In this document: piece by piece, positions 11,768-22,310 of the stretch | How positions within the stretch are numbered: the first letter of the stretch is position 1 | Layout: each line of letters starts with the position of its first letter | DNA from: Manihot esculenta | Lineage: Eukaryota; Streptophyta; Magnoliopsida; Malpighiales; Euphorbiaceae | DNA length: 64,000 nucleotides | NCBI RefSeq assembly: GCF_001659605.2 | Contig: NC_035177.2 | Location: forward strand, 32,504,136 to 32,568,135 | Direction: 5' to 3' | Position numbers and translations under genes: made by a program | The notes under the pieces: generated by a model | The model's input: the letters and a program-made list of their open reading frames with translations, nothing else | Told to the model about the DNA's origin: nothing | The model's database searches: none

Positions 11768-14316
11768 TGTAATACCCGGCTAAACTCCGGCGTCAGAATT
11801 TTCTCTTTCCGACGGAATCTCCATCGAAATCCAGAATCTCAAAGTTGAAATCCTTAGAAGGACAAAGTAGGATTTTCATAAAATGAATTTGAACCTTTTC
11901 TTGGTGTGTTTTCAAAAAACAATTTTGTAAAGATTTTAAGGTTTGGCCGCTAAACCTTCAAGTTCGGCCACCGAATGTGGTTTCTCTAGCCAGCTATAAA
12001 AGGGGCTCTGCCCGAACTAGAGAGAACTTTCTCTCCATTTCGAGCAGAGGTAAGCTTTCATGGCCCTTTCCTTCACAATGCTTCTTTTAAGTAGTTTTCT
12101 CGTGAGCTTTCCTTTGTTTTGAAGATTGAGTGGTGTTTCAAGTTCTAGCTCTTGGAATCTTCTAAGTTCATCCATTTCCCTTTCCTAAAATCTCCTCTTT
12201 GTTGTAGTGTTTGTGATCCTTCAAAGAGGTAATTTTGGCTCTCTAAAACCTTTTGTTTTTGGACTCAATGTTATTTATGTGTTGCTGAAGTTGTTTTGAG
12301 AATGCATGTAAAGGATTGTGTCTTTTCCCCTTCTTTTTTTTTTTTTTTGAGTCTAAATTTCTATTTTTAGAGTAATGGAGGATTCTTCTTGTATTATTGA
12401 TGATGCATGATGAGGATTAGGCTAGCTCTAGATGTCCCTTATGCATGTTGAGTGTGTACGGTTGATTATAGGCTATTGCATGTGAGATTGGGAGTAATTG
12501 GTGGCTGCATGTTTAGCGCAGAATTGGGTTCTACCTTGCTGGAGAACCCAAGTTCAGTCCCTGAAGCAATGTTCGATTGCCGAACCTACCTGTGAAGGCA
12601 GCTTTTAGGCTGCCGAACCTGCCCCTGAAGGTTTTGACCTTCGAATCTGTGAGGAACCTTCGGCAGCTGAACCTACCGCCGAAAGTCTCCTGTCTAGTCT
12701 TTTTCTGCTTGTTTCCTATGAATGTTCCTGTGTGCTCTTAGGATTTTCTTGAGGGTAATTTAAGTGTTGTAAAAGTTATGTTTGGTCCCTCATTTAAATC
12801 CATTTATGTAGGATCGAACTTGGGAGACCGAAGAGGCATGCAGTGAGATAATTGCTCCAATATTAGGCATGTATCAACCAGAGGTGAGTAGAACTGAACT
12901 AATCTATTGTTTTAAAGAAATCAAACCTTTTAAGCATGCTCATGCATCACGAATGCCATGTATATGTAATTAGGTTATTTTATATTAGAGTTCACGAATA
13001 TGATGCATTGCATAATTTATTGTTATTGTGGATGGATGTTGGATGACCCACTAGGCCTCGAGTATATTCTGATATGTTATGACGGATATAGAAAGACCAG
13101 GACTGCCCATTCTACGCTCCTGGCACTATGTAAGGGAAAGATCAGGACTGTCTATTCTACGCCTCTAGTACTATGGACATGTTATATTATATTTAAGAGG
13201 AAGTCTTGAGGAGCACCCGTTGTTAGGGATGAGCATTCAGTCGGTTCGGTTCAAAACCGAACCGAACCGAATAAACCAAAAACTGAAATTTTAGTGTTTA
13301 TGAAAATCGAACCGAACCGATTTTGATCAGAAACTGAATCGAACCGAACCGGTCTGATTCGGTTCGATTCGGTTTGGTTTGATCGGTTTTGATTTTTAAT
13401 AATTTTTTATTTTTTACATTTTATTTTTAATATTTTAAAATTTAATTAAAATATTTTAATCTTAATATGATTTAATTTCTCTATATTATTGAAAAAATAT
13501 ATTATTATCACTAATCGGTTCGGTTCGGTTTTTTCGGTTTTTTCGGTTTTTTCGGTTTTTTCTGATCAAAACCGAACCGAACCGAAATAACCGAAATTTC
13601 TGAAATTAAAAATCGAACCGAACCGAACTTTATAAAAAACCGAATCAAATTTTCAAATCGGTTCGGTCGATTTTTTCTGTTTGAACCGAATACTGCTCAC
13701 CCCTACCCGTTGTGGGCTGGACACTATTGGAATCTGTAGAGGGTTACTGGTGACAAGTCCATCTTGATATGAATTGTTTGTGTTGTGACGCATTCATACG
13801 ATCATATGTTTTATGGAACTTTTTTTATGTTCTGCTCACTAGGCTCTTATAGCTTATCCCTTTCCCCTAATCTCAAGTTTGTAGAATCAGAGTTAGCTCG
13901 GGAAGTCGGATGAGTTACTAGTATAGTCTGTTGTAATAATATAGCTATAGGCATGTACTAAATTGTGAATTAGAATTGTGGTTTGCCCTAGTGTTTCCTT
14001 GTAATCCCTATTTCATGATCCTTATATGTAAAAGTTTTAAGTATATATTATGTTTGAATCGAGCTTGAGGCATGTTATGTTGACCATACTGGAGCATTTG
14101 ATGAGGGCTCTAGTATGAGTTTTATGTTCTCAGATATGATGCATGCACAGGTCGAGTCTTGGCTCATGTAATGATTTTATTTTTGTTGTTTGTATGATCA
14201 TATATGGAATTTTATCAGGTGTAATAGGATGTATAATAGGCTTGCTATGGGTTTCGACGACCTTAAATCGATATGAACCCTAGTGCCGGTAGCGGTCTGG
14301 TTCCCGGGTCGTTACA
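11768..14316 (+). mobile_element. Gypsy solo LTR, opposite orientation, in the same copia relic
   Basis: The insertion begins TGTAATACCCGGC and ends GGGTCGTTACA, the reverse complement of the termini at 8192-10857. It is 2,549 bp, including a 482-bp insertion at 13224-13705. Perfect 5-bp target duplications ATATA flank it (11763-11767 and 14317-14321). It contains the GTAGAATGGGC-like units (reverse complement, about 13100-13160) and decayed GCCGAACCT motifs. The element has no internal region, so it is a solo LTR. Confidence 0.9.
13224..13705. mobile_element. hAT-type MITE with perfect 8-bp target duplication
   Basis: The 482-bp element starts TAGGGATGAGCA and ends TGCTCACCCCTA, which are inverted ends. 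It is flanked on both sides by the identical octamer CCCGTTGT (13216-13223 and 13706-13713). The interior is built from many GGTTCGGTT / AACCGAACC blocks in both orientations around an AT-rich middle, so a single strand can fold on itself. It has no coding capacity. The 8-bp duplication fits hAT transposition. Confidence 0.88.
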
Positions 14317-14321
14317 ATATA

Positions 14322-16500
14322 GGTTGCACATTCTGAGGTTTGGGCACCAGCTCCCAAGTTTCATTTTTATTGAAAGCATGCATTTCTTCTTACATAGCCA
14401 TTCTCCGCTCCTTCTTCTTGGATGCTTCTTCATATGTGGATGGCTCTGTGACTCTAGCATCTTCCACTAGGTTGCATTAGCATATCTGGGGTTCGACTTC
14501 CTTTGTCTAGTTGACCTTCGCAAAGGCCTTTGTGTGACTTCATCCACTCAATAGTCATCTATTTGACTTGGCCTTTCTTTTTTCATTGATGCACTCCTAT
14601 TTGCCAAAGAATCTTCAATATTTTCAATATTTGATTCGATAGCATCTTCATCTAGTTGAACATCTTCAATTATTCTTTGCTCTTCCAATCATTCTTATAA
14701 TTTTTCTTCAATCGCCTTACAATAAGACTACTTGTAGTCACAGCCAAGATAATGCTTCATCCAATACAACGTTCCTTGACACATAGCACTGCTCCATTGT
14801 TGGATCACAATATCTTCAACCTTTTCTTTGATCATTATATCCAACAAAGATATATTGAATCACCTGCTTGTCAAACTTTCCACGTAGATGGTATGGTATG
14901 AAAACATAACATACACAACCAAACATGTGAAAGTGGCTAATAATTGGCTTTTTCTTCATTAACTTCTCAAATGGAGATTCAAACCCGAGTGTAGCTTGAG
15001 GCCGTCTATTAATAACATGAGCAGTTATTTTCATGCATTCAGCCCAAAATCGAGGTCGTGCATTTTTGGCATGTAACATGCTTCTGCATATTTTTGTTAG
15101 ATGTCTGTTTTTTCTATCAGCAACTCCATTCTATTGTGGTGTGTTTAGACAAATTAGCTCCCGCTTTATCTTGCACTATTGCAAGAATTGCATGAACTAC
15201 GTTGATGTATATTCTCCCCCATTGTCAGTGCACAAACATTGTATATTTAGATCCAATTCTTTTTGAACATTCTCTTTGAACTCCTTGAATTTGTTCAAAA
15301 CTTTTGACTTTTGTCTGAGAATATCTACCCAGTTATATATTGAGAAGTCATCAACAAATGTGCTCATATATTGAAAACCACTTATTGATGATTGTTTAAA
15401 TGGTCTTCATCGACACCTTAGCTCTAAACTTGGACTCTTCATATGACAGTTAGTGTGCCTTTCCATACTAACATCTAGCGCATACAATGTCATCTCATAC
15501 TTTCAGTTAAGGAAGTTCTTTGAGTATTGACTTCATTATCACCTTTAATTTCTGGTAGCCGATATGTCCTAGCCGAATATGCCATAAATTAGCTGTCTCA
15601 TTCTTTCTTGTCTTGTCAACATAAGCAGTTTGGACAGTCATCACATAAATTGACTCAAGCCTCTTGCCTTTCATGATTGGCTCATTTACCGCTTTCAAAC
15701 TTTTGTACACGTTCACATCATCTGGTTCGAACATCACACAATTGCCAAAGGTTGTACCAAGGTACAACTATCATACTACCAATATGAGTAATTGCTAGAT
15801 TTGAATTATCAGCAGTTACGACCACTCGACTTCCTTTATATTTCATCACATTTGAAAGCTTGCTGGTGTCTCCAATCATATGATTAGAACACCTAGAGTC
15901 AACAATCCAATCATCTTTTTAGTTTACTACTTTATCATATGCAGTCATAAAAGCAACTTTATTTTTAGTTTCTATATGTTGATAGAAGTCTACCTCTTCT
16001 TTAACTGCAACAGAGACTTATAGATGCCATTCCATTTCACTTTCATGTGAAGTTGATACAGCAGCATTGCCTTCTTCCTTTTGCCAATAATTTCGAGCAA
16101 AATGGCGCTTCTTGCCACAATTATAACATTCACAATTTTTTTTTGAAATTCCTTTTGTCTTTTTGTTCATTATTATTATGAGTGCCCCATTTTTCTCTCC
16201 CTAGTTGAGAGCTTCGGTATTGGCGATCTTTCTATCAATCTTTTTGATTTCTCCTTTGCTTGCCTTCTCTATTCTAGAATTTCTCTTTATAATTCTTTTT
16301 CTTCTTGCTGAAAAGGGCTTTCTCATCATTTTTAATTGTAACTCCAGATATCTGCTTGTTCAATGCTTCTTGATTGGCTAACAAATTCTCCAACTCTATC
16401 AAGGTTGGTTCTTTAACCCATCCTCTAGTGGCAGTTATCATAGCATGCCTCCAATGATTTCATTACAACTACTTCAAACCTGCGGTCTCAGTCCCAAAAG
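14322..16500 (-). pseudogene. Copia gag/integrase remnant
   Basis: Read on the minus strand, the piece 14816-15079 (MLHAKNARPRFWAECMKITA...) is the C-terminal part of a copia integrase core, with HMFGCVCYVFIP and FVGYNDQRKG. The piece 15507-15767 contains NLWHIRLGHIGYQKL, a GAG-pre-integrase motif. Near 16080-16130 a CYNCGKKRHFARN-like zinc knuckle is visible. The remainder reads only with frame shifts. Confidence 0.8.
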
Positions 16501-17832
16501 CTAATTTCTCCGTAAGTGCTGTTCATGGGATTGACATTTTATAATAATAGGATTCATCGGATCAAATTTAGATTATTTTTAAGTAGATAAAGTATGATTT
16601 GTATTTATGGATAATCTTTCTTACTATATTTACGATGACCATATATTTACGATGACCATAATTTGTTGTTTGTATAATTTGGAGATTGATTCTATTGCGG
16701 AGAAAACAAACCTTGATGCATATATGATGTTTGGTAAAATATTTAGAAGAGATTGAGTATGAATATTTATGGTGCACGGGTGTTAGTTTTTCTTTAAATA
16801 TTTCTAAAGTGTATTATAGTTATTTTATATTTTATTAACTATTTAAAAATTTAAAAATATAAATATTTGATTTTAAAAATAAAGAAATCAATCAATTAAT
16901 TATTCTAAAATTTATAAACTAAAACATTATTTATCCTAATAATAATACACTCCTAGAAAATCAATTTGGAAATTTAAAGAACATTCAATTTGAAAAAAAT
17001 TAAATTGAAATTATCAAAGTTAAAGTATTGAATAATGCAGATTAAAAAAAAAAAACTATCTAAACCTAAATTTGATTTTATATATCAATCATTTAGAAAT
17101 ATTGATATTTTTTTTTTAACAAATACTAAATCAAATTTATCCATCAGTTGGAATATCATCACTTTCACAGAGCTGTAGCTAAGGCACATCCCGAATCTAG
17201 AATACTCTTTTTTTTTTTCCATTATACATATTCAAATGTATATATTCAATTAATAATTATAAATCATATATGTAAATGTAAAATAAATTTGAATTAAATA
17301 AATATACAAGGATCCTATTCAAGGAAAAACTAGCCACATGCAATTAGCCGAACCTATAAAAATAGTTTATTTTTTAAAATTCTATTTGTTTTATGAAAAA
17401 TATTTTTATATTTTATTAAAAAAATTTAATTAACAGAAAATATTTTTCTCATAGAAAAAAATAAATCATTTTCCTCACCTTAAAATTTTTATCAAATCTA
17501 TATATATAAAATTTGTTAAAAAAAATAAAGATCTATATATATATATAATTTGTTAAAAAAATTTATTTTTTAAATTAAAACTAAAAAAATAAATTATCTC
17601 CTTAAAAAATATTTTTCATATAAAACATAACACTTTTCATGAAAAATATTTTTCAAATACAAATTATTTTCGGTAAACAAATAACTTGATAAAAAATTGA
17701 ATGTGTGAAAATTCAAATTTAAATCTTAGAATGGGTTATATGTCTTTAATCACTATACAAGTTAAGCTCCGCATTGAGTATGTGTTAACATAAAAAGAAA
17801 ATAAGAGAAAATTAATGGCAATTATAAAAAAC
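16501..17832. other. AT-rich intergenic stretch
   Basis: No credible gene. A short repeat (ATATTTACGATGACCATA) occurs twice in tandem near 16628-16662. The part from about 17345 to 17690 belongs to an AT-rich repeat family listed separately. Confidence 0.4.
17345..17695. repeat. AT-rich dispersed repeat, copy 1
   Basis: The copy starts near CTATTTGTTTTATGAAAAAT and ends near GTAAACAAATAAC, so its ends are partly inverted (TATTTGTTT / AAACAAATA). Inside are several GAAAAATATTTTT units. Similar layouts occur at about 24650-24975 and 42040-42372. It has no coding capacity and is probably an old MITE family. Confidence 0.5.
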
Positions 17833-17855
17833 ATGCACTACCAAAAAACAGACTA

Positions 17856-18010
17856 TCAGCGACGGATTTAGCGACGGAAATTACTTCCGTCGGAAAAAAA
17901 ATTTAGCGACGGATCAGCGACGAATATTGCATTTTGGCATTTCTGACAGATTAGCAACGGATTATAAAAATATTAGCGACGGAATAAATTCCGTCGCTAA
18001 TCCGTCAGAA
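17856..18010. repeat. Left subterminal repeat array of the CACTA element
   Basis: GCGACGGA and its reverse complement TCCGTCGC, or close variants, occur about seven times. Similar arrays bind the element-encoded accessory protein in known En/Spm elements. Confidence 0.85.
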
Positions 18011-18418
18011 AATACAAATCATATAAAAAAAAACCCTAATCATTCATCCTCACTTCTGATTTTAGCCGCCCACTTCCTCTCCTCTCCTCTCCTGGATGCC
18101 ACATCTTTCTCCTTGCCGCAATCGCCACCGCCGCCGCCGTTGATCCCGTGATTGTCGCCGCTGCTAGACGCTCGCCACTGCTGGACGCTCCTCTCGCCAT
18201 CACTGCATTGCCGCTCGCCACTGCCGCTACTTCCGCCACTGCCTATCAAGTAAGTGTCTACTTTGATTTTTAATTTCTTTTTGTTATATTATTGAAATTT
18301 TGAGTTTTAGTTTTTGAATATGTTATGATATAGTGAAAATATTATTCACTTAGTTATAAATTTGTGTTAATCAAAATTTATTTTTAGTTTTACTAATTAT
18401 TTTTAAAAAAAAATTAAA

Positions 18419-18610
18419 TTGAGGGCAACAGCAAGCACAGCAGCAGCTTGCTGCTGTGCGTAGCAAGCAGCTGCTGGGCAGCTGCTTGCCCAGCAGCTGC
18501 GTGCCTGCAGCTGCTCCCGCAGCTGGCTGGGCAGCTGCTTCTGCCTGCTGCTGGCAGCAGCAGCTGCTTGTTGCCCAACAGCATCGCACAGCAGCATGCT
18601 GGCTGCTGTT
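18419..18610. repeat. GCAGCTGC-rich block inside the CACTA element
   Basis: About 190 bases are dominated by overlapping GCAGCTGC, CAGCAGC and GCTGCTG words, sharply GC-rich within AT-rich surroundings. Many units are palindromic, so the block could form hairpins. It lies between the left subterminal array and the coding exons, probably in the leader or first intron of the element's gene. No protein family was recognised in any frame. Confidence 0.8.
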
Positions 18611-19042
18611 GTAGTTAATGTGGGTTTAATTTTTTATTTAAAATATATATAATTTTAATTGAAAAAAGAGATCAAATAATAATTGTGGGCCAATAAATCA
18701 AATAATAATTTATTTTATCTAATTGTGTCATCATTTAAACTGCATTTTTTTTCCTTTTTGTCTAATAAATCAATATTGGATTTAGCAAAGACTATTGTGA
18801 TTAAGGAATTACAGAAAAAAGAATAAAAAAATAAATTTCAGAAATTAATTTGATTTGATTAGTATATTAATGAATGGATTAACAAACTAATCTATTAATT
18901 TAACTTTTTTTTTAAAAAAATAATATTTAAAAGTAGTTAGTTAATTAAAGAAATGAATTAAAATAGTATTTGTGGGTTTGCTTTACATGCCTTCCTTTCA
19001 ACTCTACTTTGATATGTTACTTATGGACAATTATTTTTTCAG

Positions 19043-20618
19043 ATGCCTCGAAGAGCAGTATCATCCAGAGGTAGAGAACATAGCCAGCATCTGTCTATGA
19101 ATGAAATAGATGAGGCAGTACAGGTGCAGGAGGAAATACTGGAGCACACTCCACAAGCATTAGGGGGCCAAACAAACGCATCCTCATCATCATCAGTTCG
19201 AACTAGAGGTCCGAATTTGGGACATCCTATCCCATCAAACCCATCTGATCGACAATTGATTAGATTGAAAGGAACTGTGTAAGTCATATACAACTTTTTG
19301 CTATTGATTTAATATGTATTATTACTTACAACTACTCATTATATATAAAAATGTTGCAGTTTTTTAGATTCTACGGTTACTAGATCAATCACTAATGACA
19401 TTAAGATGCGCTATACTGCTCCATGGAAAACTTGGTCAGAAATACCTTTAAAGACAAAAGACGAGCTCTTCGGACTTTTTCGGGTAAATACAACTTATAT
19501 TCTAAAATTTATAATATGCATTTTAAGTTTTTTAAATTTACTTAACACTGATTGTTATTTGTAGAGTCGATATGCATGGGATGAGAGTGAAGAAGGTATG
19601 GTTCGAATTGCTTGGGAAAAGATAGGTAAAGAAAGACTGCGAGACATTCTTAATAGAGTTAGGAGCGAATTGTTGCGCAAGCACAAGAAGACAGATGTTG
19701 CTTATCTATACAATTTAGGACCAGATTGGATGGAGACAGAGATATGGAATGAACTTGTTGCATATTGGAGTACACCAGAGTGGAGAAAGAAATCAGAAGC
19801 TGGTAAAACAAATAGAAACGTAGAAAAAGATGGGACTATTACGAAACACTCTGCTGGTTCAATAAAATTGGAGGTTCATGAGAATAGATTGGTATAACTC
19901 TTTTATTTCTTACTTTTATTTATACAATTCTATTTTTATATATATGGTTAGAAATTATTCGTGCATCTTGTGTTGTGTGATTATTTCTTTTTTGTAGGCA
20001 AAAGAGTTGGGTAGACAACCAACTCAACTTGAACTATTTCGTGCAACTCACACAAAAAAGGGAGTCAAGGTGTTTACATTGATGGAAAATCACGACGAGT
20101 TGATGTAAGTTACTTTTTGCTTATTTAATGTTATCACATTATTTTTCTAATTGTTATGTTATCATTAGTTGTGTATGATTCATGAAATGTTTATTATGTT
20201 TTCTTTTTTTACTTAGGGAGCTTATTTGAGTGCAATTGCTGAAAATGTGAATGACAATTGTGAGAGTCAGTCTGCTTTTGATTTGAATAAGTGGATTGAA
20301 ATTTCTGGAAGTAGCAAAGGAAGAGTTTATGGTTTTGGATCCTCTGATATTGCAAAATCAAGAACTCCAACTACATCTTTCTCATGCACATCAGCTCATC
20401 CTGGAGGACCTTCTCAAACTATGTTTTCTTTAGAGTAGGTTGAACAAATATTAGAGCAAAACCGGATCAAAATGAAACAAGACATGGAGCAAATGCAAGA
20501 GCAAATGCGAGTGCAAATAGAAAAACAAATAAAAGATCAGATGAAATCATTGAAGAACAAAAATAGATCTTCACCGCATAACACAACTGCAGATTCAGAT
20601 GGTTCAACAAATTCATAG
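19043..20618 (+). pseudogene. Transposase_24-like accessory gene of the CACTA element
   Basis: Exons can be traced at 19043-19278, 19360-19482, 19565-19891, 19998-20104 and 20217-20618, mostly with GT-AG borders. The protein starts MPRRAVSSRGREH. It includes TAPWKTWSEIPLKTKDELF, SRYAWDESEEGMVRIAW, LRKHKKTDVAYLY, PEWRKKSEAGKTNR and GRQPTQLELFRATHTKKG, the hallmark order of the plant Ptta/En/Spm (Transposase_24) family. A Gln/Glu/Lys-rich coiled-coil-like tail (EQMQEQMRVQIEKQIKDQM) ends at 20618. Two defects are seen. The last intron's borders do not keep frame with the obvious donor at about 20105, and TAG at 20436-20438 interrupts the reading just before the tail. The family acts as the DNA-binding accessory protein of CACTA elements, without the catalytic domain. 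Confidence 0.82.
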
Positions 20619-20625
20619 ATTACTT

Positions 20626-20785
20626 TTAAATTTTATGAATATTGTTAAATATTATTGATTTATTTTAAATTTTATGAACATTGTAAAATATTATGAATTT
20701 AATTTAAATTTTATGAATATTGTTAAATATTATGGATTTATTTTAAATTTTATGAATATTGTTAAGTATTATGAAATATTTGATT
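20626..20785. repeat. Four tandem copies of a 39-bp AT-rich unit
   Basis: Units of the type TTTTATGAATATTGTTAAAT start at 20631, 20670, 20709 and 20748, exactly 39 bases apart, with few differences. They follow the stop codon of the CACTA accessory gene, so they form its 3' untranslated region. Confidence 0.85.
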
Positions 20786-20849
20786 TATATTCAATATGAT
20801 TCTTAATTATAAATTATTTGAATAAAAGCAAGAATTTTTTTTGTCTTAA

Positions 20850-21190
20850 TATTTCCGACGGAAAATTTCCGTCGCTAATTATTTTTGACAGATTACCGAC
20901 GGATTGTTATAGGATGAATTTAGATATTCCGATGGATTTAGCGACGAAAAAATTCGTCGCTAAAATTTTCCGACGGAATTATTCGTCGGAAAATCCGTCG
21001 CAAATTTTTCCGACGGACTTAAAATCCGTCGGAAATCCGTCACTAATATTTCCGACGGCAGCCCGATCCGTCGGAAAAAATTAGCGACATGACTTTAAGC
21101 GACGGATTTGAGTCCGTCGGAAATCCGTCGCTGAAAGTTTTAGCGACAGATTTTTGACTATCAGCGACGGAAAAATCCGTCGCTGATAGT
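20850..21190. repeat. Right subterminal repeat array of the CACTA element
   Basis: A dense run of CCGTCGCTAA, TTCCGACGG and GCGACGGA units in both orientations mirrors the left array. It has noticeably more units than the left end, as is usual for CACTA elements. Confidence 0.85.
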
Positions 21191-22247
21191 CTGTTTTTTT
21201 GTAGTGATGAATCTAAAAAGATGTCATTCTACTCAAATAATTTAAAAGAATAATAATACTTCTCTCTCAGTTAGAGAGTTAGAGAGAGTGTCTTCTCTTT
21301 TCCTTGACTTCTTCTTACTTTTTCGAAAGTTCAATCCTTCCATTATTGTTGCACCGTTGGTCCCTTCTAACCCATCTGAATAATAAAGGAATTTTCTTCT
21401 TGACTTCTAAGGGAGTAGGTTTTCTCCCACCTTTAAGTAATTTTTTGTTATTTACGTATAATTTTTGTTATTTAATTTTTATTTTTTGATTGTAATCCCG
21501 TAGCTTAGAAAATGAGTTCTTGATATATATTTTCCTTTTTCTCTTTGATTGGTGGTTTATGAGCTTGCATAGGTGGTTGCTTTTCATTAATCTAAATCAG
21601 TTTATCTTCTCATTCTTGCTTTGGAAATGTGTTTTTTTCTCAAGATCAATTGTTTTTTCTCAATCTAAAACCAACGGCAATCTATTGGATAGTGGCTCAT
21701 GGAGTTTAGCCTTAGGAGGTCCGACTCTATCCTCACACTCATCAATAAATTTTTTCCGATATGTGAGAGTTTCCTCGCCCTAGATGCTGGCTGTACTGCT
21801 TCAAAGTTTCTGACAGCGATTTTTTGCTTGGTGTGGTAGTATGTTACTCTTTTTATCTAGATCTAATTTTTTGGATGTTGCTTCCATATAATATTTTTTT
21901 CTAGCCATTAGTATGTTGATATTATGACAATATGACCACTATTGAAAAAGAGAGGACCACCATTAATTTGATTTTAGTATGATCGAATCTAGAGAAAGAG
22001 ATAGTACTGAAAGATGGTTTTGCCACCAAATCAAATTTGGATCTTAGATGGATAATTTTAATAGAGGTGAGCAGTATTCGGTTCAAATTGAAAAATTAAC
22101 TCAACCGATTAAATTTAAAAATTTAGTTCGTTTCAATTTGAAATATTTAATATATTAATTAGTTCAGTTTAGTTTTGATAACAAAAAAAAAAATTTAGTG
22201 ACACTAAACAAATGAATAATTTCAAAGATACAATTAATGTCTTTTTC

Positions 22248-22310
22248 CACTTTGTTTAGTGGTAGTAAGATTTTTTAAGTGATGTGGATCTTGGGTTCAA
22301 ATCCCACCGT
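22248..22310 (+). repeat. tRNA-like / SINE-like pol III promoter remnant
   Basis: A perfect B-box-like GGTTCAAATCC lies at 22294-22304, preceded about 35 bases upstream by a weak A-box-like TAGTGGTAGTAAG (22258-22270) and followed by CCACC. This layout fits a tRNA-derived SINE head or a tRNA pseudogene. No acceptor-stem pairing was found, so it is not called as a functional tRNA. Confidence 0.4.

Larger units (their letters stand above)
7541..16500 (-). mobile_element. Decayed Ty1/copia element split by two solo LTRs
   Basis: Minus-strand copia protein fragments occur in the expected order from right to left. They are a zinc knuckle (about 16080-16130), GAG-pre-integrase (15507-15767), integrase (14816-15079), the start of reverse transcriptase (14317-14470 and 11230-11767), the rest of reverse transcriptase (11017-11229), and RNase H (7990-8190 plus 10862-10990). 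The reading is broken by stops. Two insertions (8192-10857 and 11768-14316) interrupt it. Removing each one rejoins the copia reading: ...QNVQPI then SCKWVYKVKT across the right insertion, and ...NEYGVF then YKKGS across the left one. The left end (7541-7980) may hold an LTR, but I could not place the LTR ends. Confidence 0.85.
17836..21206 (+). mobile_element. CACTA (En/Spm-type) element with 3-bp target duplication
   Basis: The element begins CACTACCAAAAAACAGACTA and ends TAGTCTGTTTTTTTGTAGTG, inverted ends with the CACTA terminus. It is flanked by ATG on both sides (17833-17835 and 21207-21209), the 3-bp duplication typical of this superfamily. Length is 3,371 bp. Both subterminal regions (17856-18010 and 20850-21190) are packed with AGCGACGGA / TCCGTCGCT repeats in both orientations, the expected binding-site arrays. 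Only a Transposase_24-like accessory gene is present; no TNPD-type (Transposase_21) catalytic gene fits in the space. It is therefore non-autonomous or internally deleted. Confidence 0.93.

Noticed and set aside
18036..18249. Overlapping open frames rich in Ala/Gly/Ser on both strands
   Set aside because: They come from a GC-rich simple-sequence stretch in the CACTA element leader, have no domain, and are open on both strands.
18371..18597. Open frames rich in Gln/Ala/Cys
   Set aside because: They are a by-product of the GCAGCTGC block; all frames give low-complexity sequence.
22248..22310. Functional tRNA gene
   Set aside because: There is a B box but no acceptor or anticodon stem pairing could be built.
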